This document shows positions 17,445 to 27,220 of a DNA stretch of 64,000 bases, one piece after another. Where the stretch lies: assembly GCA_028284585.1 (NCBI GenBank), contig JANQRK010000040.1, forward strand, positions 1 through 64,000, given 5' to 3'. How positions within the stretch are numbered: the stretch's first letter is position 1; the number at the start of each line of letters is the position of its first letter. The position numbers were made by a program, and so were the translations under genes. This stretch comes from Chromatiales bacterium (GTDB taxonomy: Bacteria > Pseudomonadota > Gammaproteobacteria > Chromatiales > Chromatiaceae). The notes below the pieces were generated by a model. That model was not told the DNA's origin. It made no database searches and was given only the letters and a program-made list of their open reading frames with translations.

Positions 17445-18531
17445 ACCCGATGCGCGTGATCGGATTGTCCCGGCACACCTGGTTGTAGCCGGCATAGCCG
17501 TCCGTCTGCAGCACGCCTTCGTAGCCATCGAGCAGGCGTGAGGGCACGTCCTCACTGCGTGAGGCATCGTAATGGAATAACACCACTGGCCGATCCGGCG
17601 GCCCGCCGCGGATCAGCCACATCCATTTGTCCGAGCGCGCGACCTTGCCGTCCTCCTTGAGCACCTGGATCCGGGTTTCGTCGGCCTGCAAGTAGTCACC
17701 CGACAATTGGTGCTCCTGCAGCAGGTTGATCAACGGTTTGAAGACGTCATCTAAACGGATAATCCAGTTCGCCATCGCCGTGCGACTGAGGTGGCCGCCG
17801 TAGCGCGCCAGGATCTTTTCCAAGCGGTACAGTGGCAAGGCATCGGCATATTTCGCCGTCAGAATGTAGGCCAGCAGCGACACACTGGCGATGCATTTGC
17901 CCAGCGGGTGTGGCTGGCGCAACGCCGCCGCGATCCGTTGTTCACCGGTCTCCTCTTCAAACACCGCTTTTTCTTGCCAATATTCGATGACCTGTGCCTT
18001 GGCCGGCACGATGTCCAGCTCTTCCTTGACCTTGGTGAAAAAGGTCCGGCTGGCGCCTGCCTTCTCTTCCTCACTCAGCGTCAGATCAACACGCACGCGC
18101 GGCAGTTTGTCTGAGAAGCCTTTGCGTGGCTTGCGCTTGGGCTTGGCCGGCGGCTCGCCCGCTTCGGTCAGCGCCTGATCAATATCGCTGAGCGCCTGTT
18201 CCAGCTCGGCTTCGTCGAAGAAGTCACCCTGAAACGGCCGCTTCTCGCTGCTGGCACCAAAGCGCCGTTGCCTGGCCAGGCGCAGTTCTTCTTCGAGCAA
18301 TTTGAGCAGCTTCTGCTGCTCGCCGATGACATGTTTGTGGTCGACGATGACACGCTGGTGATCAGCAATGACATCATCGCGCTCAGCGATGACTTGATCA
18401 CGCTCGGCTATGAGGCGATCTTTCTCAACCAGCAAGGTGCGTAGTTCAGCCGGGGACAGCGACGCAAGATCAGAAGACGTTTGGCGTTGATCAGTCGCTG
18501 TGTGCATACGCGCATTTTACCTGAATGGCGT

Positions 18532-18900
18532 TCACAATGACGACGCGTAATGCAGCTTTCGATGGCCTTTCATCAGACTGATATCGTAGCCGTCGAGCAG
18601 CCAGTTGATCTGCTCACCGGTCAACCGCATGACCTCATCTTCGGGACGTGGCCAGCGAAACTTCTCCTCAGCCAGCGCCTTGTAATACAGCACGAAGCCA
18701 TTATCTTCCCACATCAGTAGCTTGATTTTGTTGCGCTGCCGATTGGTAAAGGCATACAGGCCACCGTCGAACGGATTGTGCCCGAGCGCTTGCTCGACGA
18801 TCGCCGCCAGGCCACGATAGCTCTTGCGGAAATCAACCGGGTCTCGGTAGAGATAGATCTGCGGAATCGCTAATGCCGGGCGCAGGTAGCGGTTCATCAC
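18532..18900 (-). CDS. tnpB: IS66 accessory protein TnpB
   Basis: 122 residues with the typical IS66 orf2 blocks IYLYRDPVDFRKSYRGL, YAFTNRQRNKIKLLMWEDNGFVLYYK and RWPRPEDEV. It is required with TnpA and TnpC for IS66 transposition in known elements; the biochemical role is not settled. It overlaps tnpA by four bases and precedes tnpC by about 25 bases, the usual IS66 order. Intact. Confidence 0.93.
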   Translation of the reverse strand: MMNRYLRPALAIPQIYLYRDPVDFRKSYRGLAAIVEQALGHNPFDGGLYAFTNRQRNKIKLLMWEDNGFVLYYKALAEEKFRWPRPEDEVMRLTGEQINWLLDGYDISLMKGHRKLHYASSL

Positions 18901-19211
18901 AGCCTGGCCAGCAGTTGCTCCACCAGGTGCAGATTCTGCGCGTTCACCCCGCGCAATTCGATCCCGTTGGGCAGGTGCACGCTCAGGCCACCTACCGGTG
19001 TGGCCACAACCGGCACGAAACCGGATACCCGGCCCGATTCCGACACCTGGCCCTGGCGCCGGAACTTGCGCAGCCAGTAACTAAAACGCGGATAACTCAG
19101 CTCGTTGGCTCTACAGAATGCCAGCTGGCTTTGACCAGAGGCTAACCAGGCATCAACCTGTGCTTTCCAATAGCGTTCTCGCGTGTCGGGTGATTCGCTG
19201 TCGCTCATCAT
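18897..19211 (-). CDS. tnpA: IS66 accessory protein TnpA (helix-turn-helix type)
   Basis: 104 residues starting MMSDSESPDTRERYWKAQ. The block SQLAFCRANELSYPRFSYWLRKF is the orf1 helix-turn-helix region expected to bind the IS ends. The C-terminal part (SVHLPNGIELRGVNAQNLHLVEQLL) is typical of IS66 orf1. Starts about 80 bases inside the right terminal repeat. A truncated second copy of its start is at 13426. Confidence 0.92.
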   Translation of the reverse strand: MMSDSESPDTRERYWKAQVDAWLASGQSQLAFCRANELSYPRFSYWLRKFRRQGQVSESGRVSGFVPVVATPVGGLSVHLPNGIELRGVNAQNLHLVEQLLARL

Positions 19212-19291
19212 GGCTTCCCATCGTTGGTCATGGGGGCCAGTGTTGGTTACACGCGCGGGTTTGAATAGACGCTGATTTGGAGGCGCTTACG

Positions 19292-19299
19292 ATTAAGTT
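19292..19299. repeat. Target-site duplication, right copy (GATTAAGT)
   Basis: Exact match to the eight bases outside the left IS66 end, confirming the insertion boundaries at 14649 and 19291. Confidence 0.9.
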
Positions 19300-19637
19300 G
19301 TGCTTTTGGACGCACTCGCGTCTACAAAAAGCCGCTCTCGGATCGTGCAACAGCGGCAGGGCCTCGGTGCCCCGGTCCACCATCCACCATCACTGCCTTT
19401 CGGCGGTTCTAGTATTTCAACTACCACTCACGCGGGTCTGCAGTACCCTCGCGGGGGCTGCGCTGCGCGTTCCCATTTCGGAGAGAAACAATGCTCAACA
19501 ATGGAAACGTTGGCCGCAGTTCGGCCGTGATACTACTTCTACTCAGCATCGGCCTCGTCGGTTGCTCAACCTTGCAGGATGACCCGCATCGTCGCGCCAA
19601 GATCGGCGCCGGCGTAGGTGCCGTTACCGGCACCGTT

Positions 19638-21427
19638 GAGACTGTCGAATTTGTCTTGAAGCCGCAGAAAAGCTGGGCTGTCGTGAAGTAGACTGGTCGC
19701 AACAACGGTTAGCAACCCAGGGAGGAAGGATGCCCCGCTACAAACCTGTCAATCTGCAGCAGGATGCCTTTGTCGCGATCTGCTTCGATAAACAGATCCT
19801 GCCGGGGACCTTTGAATACGCCCTGCATCATTTGATGGAGCGCACAGTCGACCTGTCGGCCTTCGATGCACAGTACGCGAATGATGACCTAGGTGCACGC
19901 GCCTACCACCCCAAGGTCCTGCTGAAGATTGTCCTGTTCGCCTATGCGCGTGGCCTGATCGGCAGCCGGCGGATCGAACGGGCCTGTCGTGAGAACGTGC
20001 AGTTCATGGCGCTCTCAGGCGAGGCCACACCGGATCATTCGACCCTCGCTGCCTTCATCAGCCGTTCGCCCGAGGCGATCCAGTCAGTCTTCCGCGAAGT
20101 CCTGCTGGTGTGCGATGCCGCTGGGCTGATCGGTCGCGAGCACTTCGCCATCGACGGCGTGAAGCTGCCGTCGAATGCCTCAAAGGATCTAAGCGGCCGG
20201 ATCGACGAGCTACAGGCAAAGGTCAAGAAACTGGACCGGGCGATTGAGCGGATGCTCAAAGCGCATCATCTGGAAGACGCGAAGGATGCCCAAGGCGACC
20301 TGGAAAGCCACGCGGCCCAGCAGATCGATAAGATCGAGCGCCAGAGCCGCAAGATCAAGGCCTTCCTCAAGTAAGCCCAGCCCAAGTTGGGCCCAAATGG
20401 CAAGGAGCGCAAGAGCAACGTCACCGACAACGACAGCGCCAAGATGAAGACCGGCAAAGGCGTGATCCAGGGCTACACGGCGATTGCTGTTACCGACGAC
20501 AAGCATCAAGTGATCGTCGAGGCCCAAGCCCATGGGGCACCCCAGGAGCAAGAGCTGCTGCAGCCGGTGCTGACCGACCTGCAGGAAAGCTTTCAGGACC
20601 TGGGGCTGTCAGGGAACATCCTGGCCGAAACCAAACTCACGGCGGATTCGGGCTTTCACAGCGGCGACAACCTCAACTGGCTCGACGAGCAACAGTGCGA
20701 CGCCTATGTGGCCGACAACCTTTTCCGTAAGCGCGATCCGCGCTTTGCGGATGCGGACAAGTACAAGCCACCCAAGCCACAACCCCATCGCTTTCGGCCC
20801 AGTGACTTCGACTACTACCCCCAGCGCCTGACTTGCACCTGTCCGGCAGGCAAGGCGCTGTACCGTAACGGCGCCAATGTGACGATCAAGGGTCGCACGG
20901 GCATCAAGTTCACGGCCCCGAAGTCGGCCTGCAGAGACTGTCATCTGCGAGCAAGCTGCCTGCGCGACGAACACCAAAAGACACCTCGCCAGGTCGTCTT
21001 CTTTCGAGAACCCGAGACTGTCGGCGATAGCACCGTCACGCGCATGAAGACCAAGATCGACAGCTTGGTGGGCCGGATGATCTACAGCAAGCGCCTGGGC
21101 ACGGTGGAGCCACCATTTGGCAATCTGCGCTACCACAAGGGGCTGGATCGCTTCACGCTGCGAGGGAGAGAGAAAGTGGATGGGCAGTGGAAGCTGTTTG
21201 CCTTGGTGCACAACATCGAGAAGCTGGCGCACTGTGGCTTATGAAACACAGGCTGCAGAGCGCAATGAACGGCTCAAAGCAGCCTGTCATGGCGCCAATC
21301 GGAGCGTGTGTGCATTGCGAGCGCGAACGGCGATGATTAGGTGAGTTGCGACATCATCGCTTGAAAGGAACCCAGATAATGCAGGTAAAGACACCGGCTG
21401 ACGTGCAATCAGAAATTCGACAGTCTC
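19638..21427 (+). mobile_element. IS1182-family insertion sequence
   Basis: 1,790 bases bounded by inverted repeats GAGACTGTCGAATTT on the left and AAATTCGACAGTCTC on the right. GTT is present on both sides (19635-19637 and 21428-21430) as a 3-bp duplication. One transposase gene fills it. It splits an OmpA-type lipoprotein gene between TGTV and IGNRF. Confidence 0.85.
19730..21244 (+). pseudogene. IS1182-family transposase with internal TAA
   Basis: The N-terminal part (214 aa) has the family blocks AYHPKVLLKIVLFAYARG, SRRIERACRENVQFMALSG and PDHSTLAAFISRS. A TAA at 20372-20374 interrupts the frame after KIKAFLK. The same frame continues AQPKLGPNGKERKSNVTDND and GVIQGYTAIAVTDDKHQVIV. It then carries the Cys-rich insert CTCPAGKALYRN...CRDCHLRASC and ends at RYHKGLDRFTLRGREKVDGQW. 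No indel is needed, just one stop codon; family comparison suggests a sense codon there. The 285-aa track ORF begins at a TTG after the stop and is not a separate gene. Confidence 0.82.
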
Positions 21428-22009
21428 GTTATCGGCAACAGGTTCGATAGCGGCGCCGGCGCTCCCGTAGGCGCAATCGCCGGTGGACTGCTCGGTGGTT
21501 TCGTGGGCAACTCCATGGACCAGCAGGAACAGGCGTTTCAAGCGGCACTTGCCGCCGAACGAGAGGCTCACCAGATCGAGATCAAAAGACTCGCTGATGA
21601 CCTGCTGGTCCTTTCAATGACATCGGTCGCATTCGAAACGGGCCGAAGCGACGTTCCTCTACAGAGTATCGGTACACTCGATACGATGGCGCGCGTACTG
21701 AACCAGTACGATGCGTCGACTATCCACGTCGTCGGCCATACGGATAACGTAGGTAATCCACAGGCCAACCTCCAATTGTCTAAGGCCCGGGCAGATGCGA
21801 TCGCCGATCACCTCGCTAAGCGAGGCATTGAGGATTCGTGTTTGCAACGCTTCGGTGTTGGCGAAAACCACCCAGTCGCTAGCAACGACACGCTGGTGGG
21901 GCGGCGGCTAAATTGCCGCGTCGAGCTTTATATCCGCCCCTTGGAGCAGGACAACAAGCGTGTAACCCTTGAACCACCTATCGATCTGTTCTGAACCATC
22001 GTGACGCTT

Positions 22010-22046
22010 ATAGCCCCCTGTCCCGTAAGGGCAGGGGGCTATTGTT
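22010..22046 (+). terminator. Rho-independent terminator after OmpA-type lipoprotein
   Basis: ATAGCCCCCTG...CAGGGGGCTAT forms an 11-bp GC-rich stem with a short loop, followed by TGTTT. It sits 16 bases past the stop of the OmpA-domain part. Confidence 0.85.
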
Positions 22047-22201
22047 TCCCCGGCGCCTGTTCGCTGTGCTCACTATTCCCGATCGCACGGCGGTTTAGAT
22101 AGGGTGTTAAGGCAATGGTGGTGACCTGCCGATAGATCACCGCAGATTGGAGAGACGGCGGTGCCGAAAAACCGCCCACTGAAAGGACGCACAGTACCTC
22201 A

Positions 22202-22962
22202 ATGGATTTCGCAGCCCCTACCGCGCCGGCCGTCTATGCCTTGTTGCTCCTCGTGCCGCTATCCTGAAGTCGCCCCGGTTCAAGGGCATTGTCGGTGAAG
22301 GCATTGTCAATCTCTCCGCTCGGCTTTTCCTTAGTCGCCGAGAATATCGCCTGATCCGCGACGTGACCCTTCCGACGGCCGATGGCACGACGCAGGTCGA
22401 TCAGGTCATCGTGTCCGAGTACGGTGTCTTCGTCGTTGAGACGAAGAACATGAAGGGCTGGATCTTCGGTCAGCCGAGCCAGCGCCAGTGGACGCAGCAG
22501 ATTTTCAAGCAAAAGTTCCAGTTTCAGAATCTTCTGCACCAGAATCACAAGCATGTCCAGGCGTTGAAAGCGCTCCTGAACCTCCGCGAGGACGAGGTCC
22601 ATTCGCTGGTCGTGTTCGTCGGGGACAGCCAATTCAAGACGCCGATGCCAGCGAACGTGACCTATGGGGCAGGCTAAATCCGGTTCATCAAATCCAAGCG
22701 GCGACTCGTTCTCGCTCCGACACGGGTCGATTCGATCGCGCAGCAGATCGCGCAGTACCGGCTGCTGCGCTCCCGAGCGACACGCCGTGCCCACAAGGTA
22801 CATGTCAGCGGCAAACGCTTACAGCCCGAGGCCTCGAGGCGCTGCCCGCGTTGTGGCAGCCCAATGGCACTGCGAATCAGTAAGAAAGGACAGAATGCAG
22901 GGCGTCAGTTTTGGGGCTGTTCATCGTTTCCGAAGTGTCGGCATAGTCAAAACGTCGAGTGA
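22202..22962 (+). pseudogene. NERD-domain nuclease with C-terminal zinc finger, frameshift and internal TAA
   Basis: ATG 22202 gives a short hydrophobic N-terminus ending LLLLVPLS, then a one-base frameshift near 22255 leads into ILKSPRFKGIVGEGIVNLSA. The NERD block VDQVIVSEYGVFVVETKNMKG (restriction-endonuclease-like E-x-K) is intact. A TAA at 22675-22677 interrupts YGAG/IRFIKSKRRLVLAP. In frame beyond it lies a topoisomerase-type zinc ribbon (CPRCGSPMALRISKKGQNAG, ending CSSFPKC). Such proteins are membrane-tethered nucleases common on mobile elements. Two independent lesions make this a pseudogene. Confidence 0.78.
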
Positions 22963-23410
22963 CTGAGACACAACAGTCAGCACATGCCCTTTTTGGTGCC
23001 GTTCTTTCTCATGAATTGCCTCCAACAGATCAAGCGTCAAGTGAGCAAATTGGCGCGCTGCGGCAGCCGGTTGGCCCTTCGGCGCTCTGCGCCTCCTTTG
23101 CCGCGTGTTACTGGTAACGCGGCAGCCCTTTCTGGGTTGGGCCATTCCTCTTAGTCCGCCCCTTCCCTTCAAGCCCTTTCCTTAGGTCCCTTCTTGCTGT
23201 CCTTTCTACTGACGGGCATTTGCCTTGGGCCACTCTGGCGCTATGCTAGCGAGTGGTCATCGTTACCGCCGCGTTCAGCGGCATCCGATCCCGCCGCGCC
23301 AGTATCGGGATCCAAGGCCCGGGCCTTGAAGGCGCATCGTCCATCTGCGGGTCAGCGATCGTCTGACTCATCTTCCAGCCGCTGGGGATCTACAATCCCC
23401 TGCGGGCTAG

Positions 23411-23779
23411 ATCTCCGGCATCCACTTTCCGGAGCTCCACATAAAAACTCTGAACATTCCAGCGGGGCTCGCTACCTCGCTGTACGAGGCATATAACACG
23501 CTGTTCACTGCCGTCGAGAATGGGATCGACACCGACGCACTCTTTCGATTGCGTGAACAACATCGCCACATCAATCAACGCATCCACGAATTCGAGGTCG
23601 AGCAGCGCGCGCTGCGTCGTTACGCCGCATTCGCGTTTATGCAACACATCAACAACGATCAGCTCGATATCGATGAAGACGCCATCGTTTCCGCATCAGA
23701 CGAAGATGATGGCGCTTTCGTCCAGGGTTGGATTTGGATAACGAAAGACGACCTTCCCGGTTTCGCTGCTGACACCTGA
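23411..23779 (+). pseudogene. Broken ORF, unknown family
   Basis: The frame from 23411 reads ISGIHFPELHIKTLNIPAGL then LATSLYEAYNTLFTAVEN and an acidic C-terminus LDIDEDAIVSASDEDDGAF. It has good protein composition but no start; a TAG lies directly upstream. A different frame upstream (LIFQPLGIYNPLRA) looks like its continuation, implying a frameshift near 23405. The N-terminal region back to about 23190 may include a hydrophobic leader. The track's 76-aa ORF is just its tail. No family recognised. Confidence 0.4.
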
Positions 23780-23846
23780 AACGACAATCTCGGGATTGAC
23801 GAACAGGACCGTGCTGCACAACAGGGGCTACTCGCCCCTGTGCTTC

Positions 23847-24441
23847 TTACTTGTCCCGATTCTCGGCTTTCCCCTCGGAGCGATCGATAGGCTCAACACA
23901 CTGCGGACCACCATTCCTGGCATTGCTGACATAGCGGCTCACAGCATGATGCGCGAGCCGCGGTACGCCACTCTGTGCGATTTCACCGGCCACTTCGGCC
24001 TTCGCCGCAAACCAGGTCTCGGTCGCGTCATGCCGGATGATCACCGGCATGCGATGATGCAGCTGCGCAATCTCCGCAATCGCGCTCGCGGGTGAGAATC
24101 GAGCAAGACAGCATCTGCGTCTCGTCCCTCGACCAGGTTTCCCAGATACCGCCGAGGAACAATGGGCTGTCATCTTTCGCCTTGATATAAAAGGGCTGTT
24201 TCACGCCATCTTCCAAACACCATTCGTCGTAGCCTGCCACAGGGATCAGGCGGCGGCGGCCGCCCTTCCATGGCCCGCGACAAAGTCGTTTTTCGGCAAC
24301 CGTCTGTATGACAGCGTTAATCGTGGAATACTTCGTTGTGGGCACCTTGCTCCACGACGGCACGAGACCCCAACGCATCGCGAAGCCGCCTTCATTGGTA
24401 AAGGCAGCAATAGTCTGAGTCGGTGCACGATTAGACGACAT
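23847..24441 (-). pseudogene. SRAP/YedK-like peptidase, truncated and frameshifted
   Basis: The 24028-24441 ORF contains RAPTQTIAAF, FAMRWGLVPSW, INAVIQTVAEKRLC, RRRLIPVAGYDEW and FYIKAKDDSPLFLGGIWE. These are the core of the SRAP family (HMCES/YedK), which crosslinks to abasic sites in DNA. The catalytic N-terminal Met-Cys is missing: the frame starts inside the protein. A frameshift near 24095 moves the end into AEIAQLHHRMPVII, the conserved His region. Both lesions make it non-functional. Confidence 0.75.
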
Positions 24442-24743
24442 TGCGACATCGATCGGCCACTCGCCTTAATGTGCCCGTTCCCTTCCAGACCTTTTCACCA
24501 TTTGCCCCGGCCGACGGTATTCCTGGATGCTACATGGGGGTGAACTCCCGCACGTCACAAGCAAGCGGCTATGCTGCAGACGAAAACTTGGTCGATAATG
24601 ATACAGCGTGTGTGTTTCGCTTCGGCCTCGTTCCGCGTCTCGAGACCGCCGAGTATCACGAAGCGTGTGGGTTCGGCAGATGCTGAAATTGTTGCGTGGC
24701 CAAATACTGGCGCAAAAGGGGAAATACTGATAAGGATTCTGAA
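24442..24743. other. Intergenic stretch with no convincing gene
   Basis: Lies between the SRAP remnant and a plus-strand membrane gene. Track ORFs here are shadows of each other with arginine/serine-rich translations. Becomes AT-richer toward 24740, likely promoter of the following gene. Confidence 0.4.
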
Positions 24744-25181
24744 ATGGACCAAATCGAAATCGGTTTCTACTCGGCTGTTGCTCTGTATGGCGTGATCGCC
24801 ACCTGGACGGTGCTAGTCCGCATGCGTTGGCTGCCTGCAGCGCTCGTGCACCTTGCATATCGTTTGCTGAACCGTCTCGGGCGTAGCCCTGTGCTGGGTG
24901 GCGCCGTAACAACTTGTCGCAGGTACCCCCTGGGTGCTGGCTTGGTGCTGGCCGTTGTGGTTGGATTCGCGGTGCCCTTTCTGGTGCTTTCTTTCCTTTG
25001 GGGTGTTTATTTGCTGTCGTTTGCTGCTGCGATTTTCCTCGGCTGGGTCGCCTTGAGCAGATCTCAGGACGATGATGCCTCAGACGAGCCCGACCCATAT
25101 GGGATGTATCAGGAAAAGCATGGCCAAGGATTAGTGCACGGATCATCTCCTTACGCCGATGGCGACCGTCCCGTCGGTTGA
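24744..25181 (+). CDS. Inner-membrane protein of unknown function
   Basis: 145 residues from MDQIEIGFYSAVALYGVIAT; AAGGA lies upstream, and the track's start at 24696 is out of the best ribosome context. Three to four hydrophobic segments (about 8-25, 62-85, 86-108) are followed by an acidic, Pro/Asp-rich cytosolic tail (SQDDDASDEPDPYGMYQ). It converges with the end of the conjugation operon on the other strand. I do not recognise it. It may be an ICE accessory membrane protein. Confidence 0.55.
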   Translation: MDQIEIGFYSAVALYGVIATWTVLVRMRWLPAALVHLAYRLLNRLGRSPVLGGAVTTCRRYPLGAGLVLAVVVGFAVPFLVLSFLWGVYLLSFAAAIFLGWVALSRSQDDDASDEPDPYGMYQEKHGQGLVHGSSPYADGDRPVG

Positions 25182-25231
25182 TAACCACTGATTTTGTGGG
25201 TGAGGGCTTCATCCAAGCGGTGGATTGCCTG

Positions 25232-26845
25232 CTATTTGCGAGTCCTCGCAGCGGTACGGGTCGCAATTCTTGCACCAGCTTCCCCTGATTGACGCGAACT
25301 TTTCCACCCGGCTTCCAGGCTCCCTTCAATCGATCGGCCGATGTGAATGCCAGCCCACCCCATCATCATCGTCCACAGCACCGGCATCCCGATCATGAGC
25401 ATCGCCAGCATGGTATCGAGCATCAGTGCCTTGCTGGTCGCACCGGCGAATCCGCCTGGTGATGCGGCCCAGTTCATCAGGCCATCCAGGCTGCCTGGGT
25501 GCATGGCGACGGTCAGGTTCTCGTCGACCCATTGGGCGAACTTCCACAGCACGGTCCAGAAATTGATCGTAAAGATGCCGACGGCGACGACGGCCAGCAT
25601 CGACAGCGAGTAGCCCGAGAACACGACGATGATCGGGAGCAAGGCATAGACCGCCATCAGCGTGACGGCCTGTATCGTCGGCAGCATCGGCTTGATCGCG
25701 GTGAGCATGGTGCCCAAGCTGAAATGTGTCGCGCCTGCACCGGCAGCGCCAGCCAAATCCTGTGCGGCACCGTACAGGTTGCCCGGCACGCCTTCGCGCC
25801 CGCTGTATGCACCCAGGGCGTCAGGCTGGAAGGTCGTCATGGCCTCGACGCGCGAGTTGTCTAACGATTTGCGCACGGCCGTGTCGGTGAGTTTCTCCGC
25901 CGCGATGGCGGCGCTGCTTCCCCAGGATCCGAGGAAGGTCGAGAATCGCGTCGCGGCGCTCGCGAGCGTATTGCTAAACCCGCTCGCCTCGGGCAGGGCC
26001 ATGATCTTGTCCCGGACCCCCGTCGACGTTCCGTCGCCCATCCACCATTCGGCGCAGGTGGGCTGGCCCCAGCCGCCGGTTGCTGCGGTTCCGTAGTCGA
26101 GATCCCGTGAGGCCTTGTAGGGCCAGCCGCTGACCCGCGACGCAGACCGCATATTCGGGTAGTAGAGCGAGCGATACACGTGCGATCCCATCCAGTCAGG
26201 ATCGTCGGCGCCGTGTTCGTTGAGCAGGGCGGTGATCGCCGGGCTGGTTGGTTTGTCGCGTAGGTACTTCGAGCGGGCTGGGACGAAGCAGTCGTTGTAA
26301 AACTGGCTGGCCTCTGCACGCACCACCGGGTCGCTGACGTTGGCCAGTTGCGCCTGCTGCTAAACTTCGCGGATCCCGACCGAGTCGGGCATGCCGGTAA
26401 CAATGGCGTGATTGATGCCCTTGCTGAGGCTCAGGATCGCATACCACCATACCGGTACATTCACGCTGGCCGGGGTACCCGAGAATGCGCCCGCCGAGCC
26501 GTAACTCGAGTCCGGCAGCGCCGGCGTCGCGGTCGCGGGTGTCGGGTCGTTCAGCGTGGGCGAGGGCGTGTAGCTCATCGCGGTGGCACTCAGGCCCACG
26601 GCTGGCGGACCGGCGATCAGGGCCACGAACACCGCGACGTAGAATTCGATCTCGATGCTGCGCAATGCGATATCGTGGACATTGCCAAAGCTACCGCCGC
26701 GGGCTGCGTCCTTCCAGCGCGTCAGTAGGATCATCACGAACGGTATGTACACGATCCCGGTGTCGGTCAGCGCGTCCCAGATAATGCCGTACCATTGCCA
26801 GCCGAACAGCGTGGTGAAGAGCTCGAGGTAGGAATCGACGGCCAT
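25232..26845 (-). pseudogene. traG: TraG-like mating-pore protein with internal TAG
   Basis: The first part (26845-26360) reads MAVDSYLELFTTLFGWQWYG, with membrane segments at about 30-45 and 60-80, and ends GIREV. A TAG at 26360-26362 follows, then the same frame continues QQAQLANVSDPVVRAEASQFYNDC to the end at 25232. The second half carries four further membrane segments (for example VTLMAVYALLPIIVVFSGYSL). The FYNDCF and Trp/Cys-rich blocks match TraG-N proteins of GI-type ICEs, which act in pilus assembly and mating-pair stabilisation. Total 537 codons. It is last in the transfer operon. If the stop is real, transfer should be impaired. Confidence 0.78.
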
Positions 26846-26857
26846 CGATGAATGCCT

Positions 26858-27220
26858 TCAGTTCCACAAATGGGCCAGCAGGTTTTGGCCGAACAGGATT
26901 TCCAGCACCACGAGTGCGACGGCGATGCGCCAGCGCAGCGTTAGCAGGTAGTCGCGGTAGCCGGCAATCAGGCGCTGGCGCTGCGCGACCCAGTTGATGA
27001 AGGGCTTCCATTGCCAGATGAGCACGACCATGCCACCCCACTTGACCGCGGTGACGACCGGCGCGATACGGTCCCAGCCATCGCGCACGGCGGAATAGCC
27101 GTAGACCTCGATCAACACTAGGACGAGCACGGCGATCACGGTAAACAAGATGGCACTCAGACGCAGGATTCGTCTGCGCGCGCAGCGCGCATCGAAAGCG
27201 TCCTGCGGCTCGGAGCTCAC
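26858..27220 (-). CDS. Small ICE inner-membrane protein
   Basis: 120 residues with three hydrophobic segments (about 20-42, 60-72, 98-112). The spacing before traG is 12 bases and its start overlaps the upstream gene by four bases. Such a three-span protein regularly sits between the PFL_4711-family gene and traG in PFGI-1-type elements. The exact function is unknown; probably part of the transfer membrane complex. Confidence 0.65.
   Translation of the reverse strand: MSSEPQDAFDARCARRRILRLSAILFTVIAVLVLVLIEVYGYSAVRDGWDRIAPVVTAVKWGGMVVLIWQWKPFINWVAQRQRLIAGYRDYLLTLRWRIAVALVVLEILFGQNLLAHLWN

Larger units (their letters stand above)
14851..18507 (-). pseudogene. tnpC: IS66 TnpC transposase split by a group II intron
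   Basis: The N-terminal 354 codons (18507-17445) carry the coiled coil with DxVIAD/H-type repeats (about 25-70), the zinc-finger-like region and the DDE core start (DGYAGYNQVCRDNPITRIG). The C-terminal part (15431-14851) resumes with WDHARRKFVEASKAAPAKK and ends ALLPWQTNMTTSSV. Deleting 15432-17444 restores ATCGGGT/GTTGGGATC, which encodes the conserved IGCWDHARR, and gives an exact 547-codon frame. Apart from the intron no damage is seen. The intron is antisense to tnpC, so splicing cannot rescue the message. Confidence 0.9.
14649..19291. mobile_element. Complete IS66-family element carrying a nested group II intron
   Basis: Terminal repeats GTAAGCGCCAAAGA... on the left and the complement of GTAAGCGCCTCCAA... 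on the right, bordered by the 8-bp duplication GATTAAGT. Contents on the minus strand: tnpA, tnpB, then tnpC split by a 2,013-base group II intron in opposite orientation. Removing the intron leaves about 2.6 kb, normal for IS66 elements. A hairpin (AAAGCCCCA...TGGGGCTTT, 14694-14727) lies just past tnpC. The perfect duplication suggests the insertion is fairly recent; the intron then made the IS non-autonomous. Confidence 0.92.
19491..21994 (+). pseudogene. OmpA-family glycine-zipper lipoprotein, split by IS1182
   Basis: Part one (19491-19637) begins MLNNGNVGRSSAVILLLLSI with lipobox LVGC, then a glycine-zipper segment AKIGAGVGAVTGTV. Part two (21431-21994) continues IGNRFDSGAGAPVGAIAGGLLGGFVGN, a short coiled segment and an OmpA C-terminal domain (FETGRSDVP, VVGHTDNVGNPQANLQLSKARA). 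Removing 19638-21427 plus one GTT copy restores a continuous frame of about 238 codons. It would anchor the outer membrane to peptidoglycan. The start has GGAGAG upstream. A strong terminator follows the second part. Otherwise undamaged, so the insertion is probably recent. Confidence 0.85.
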
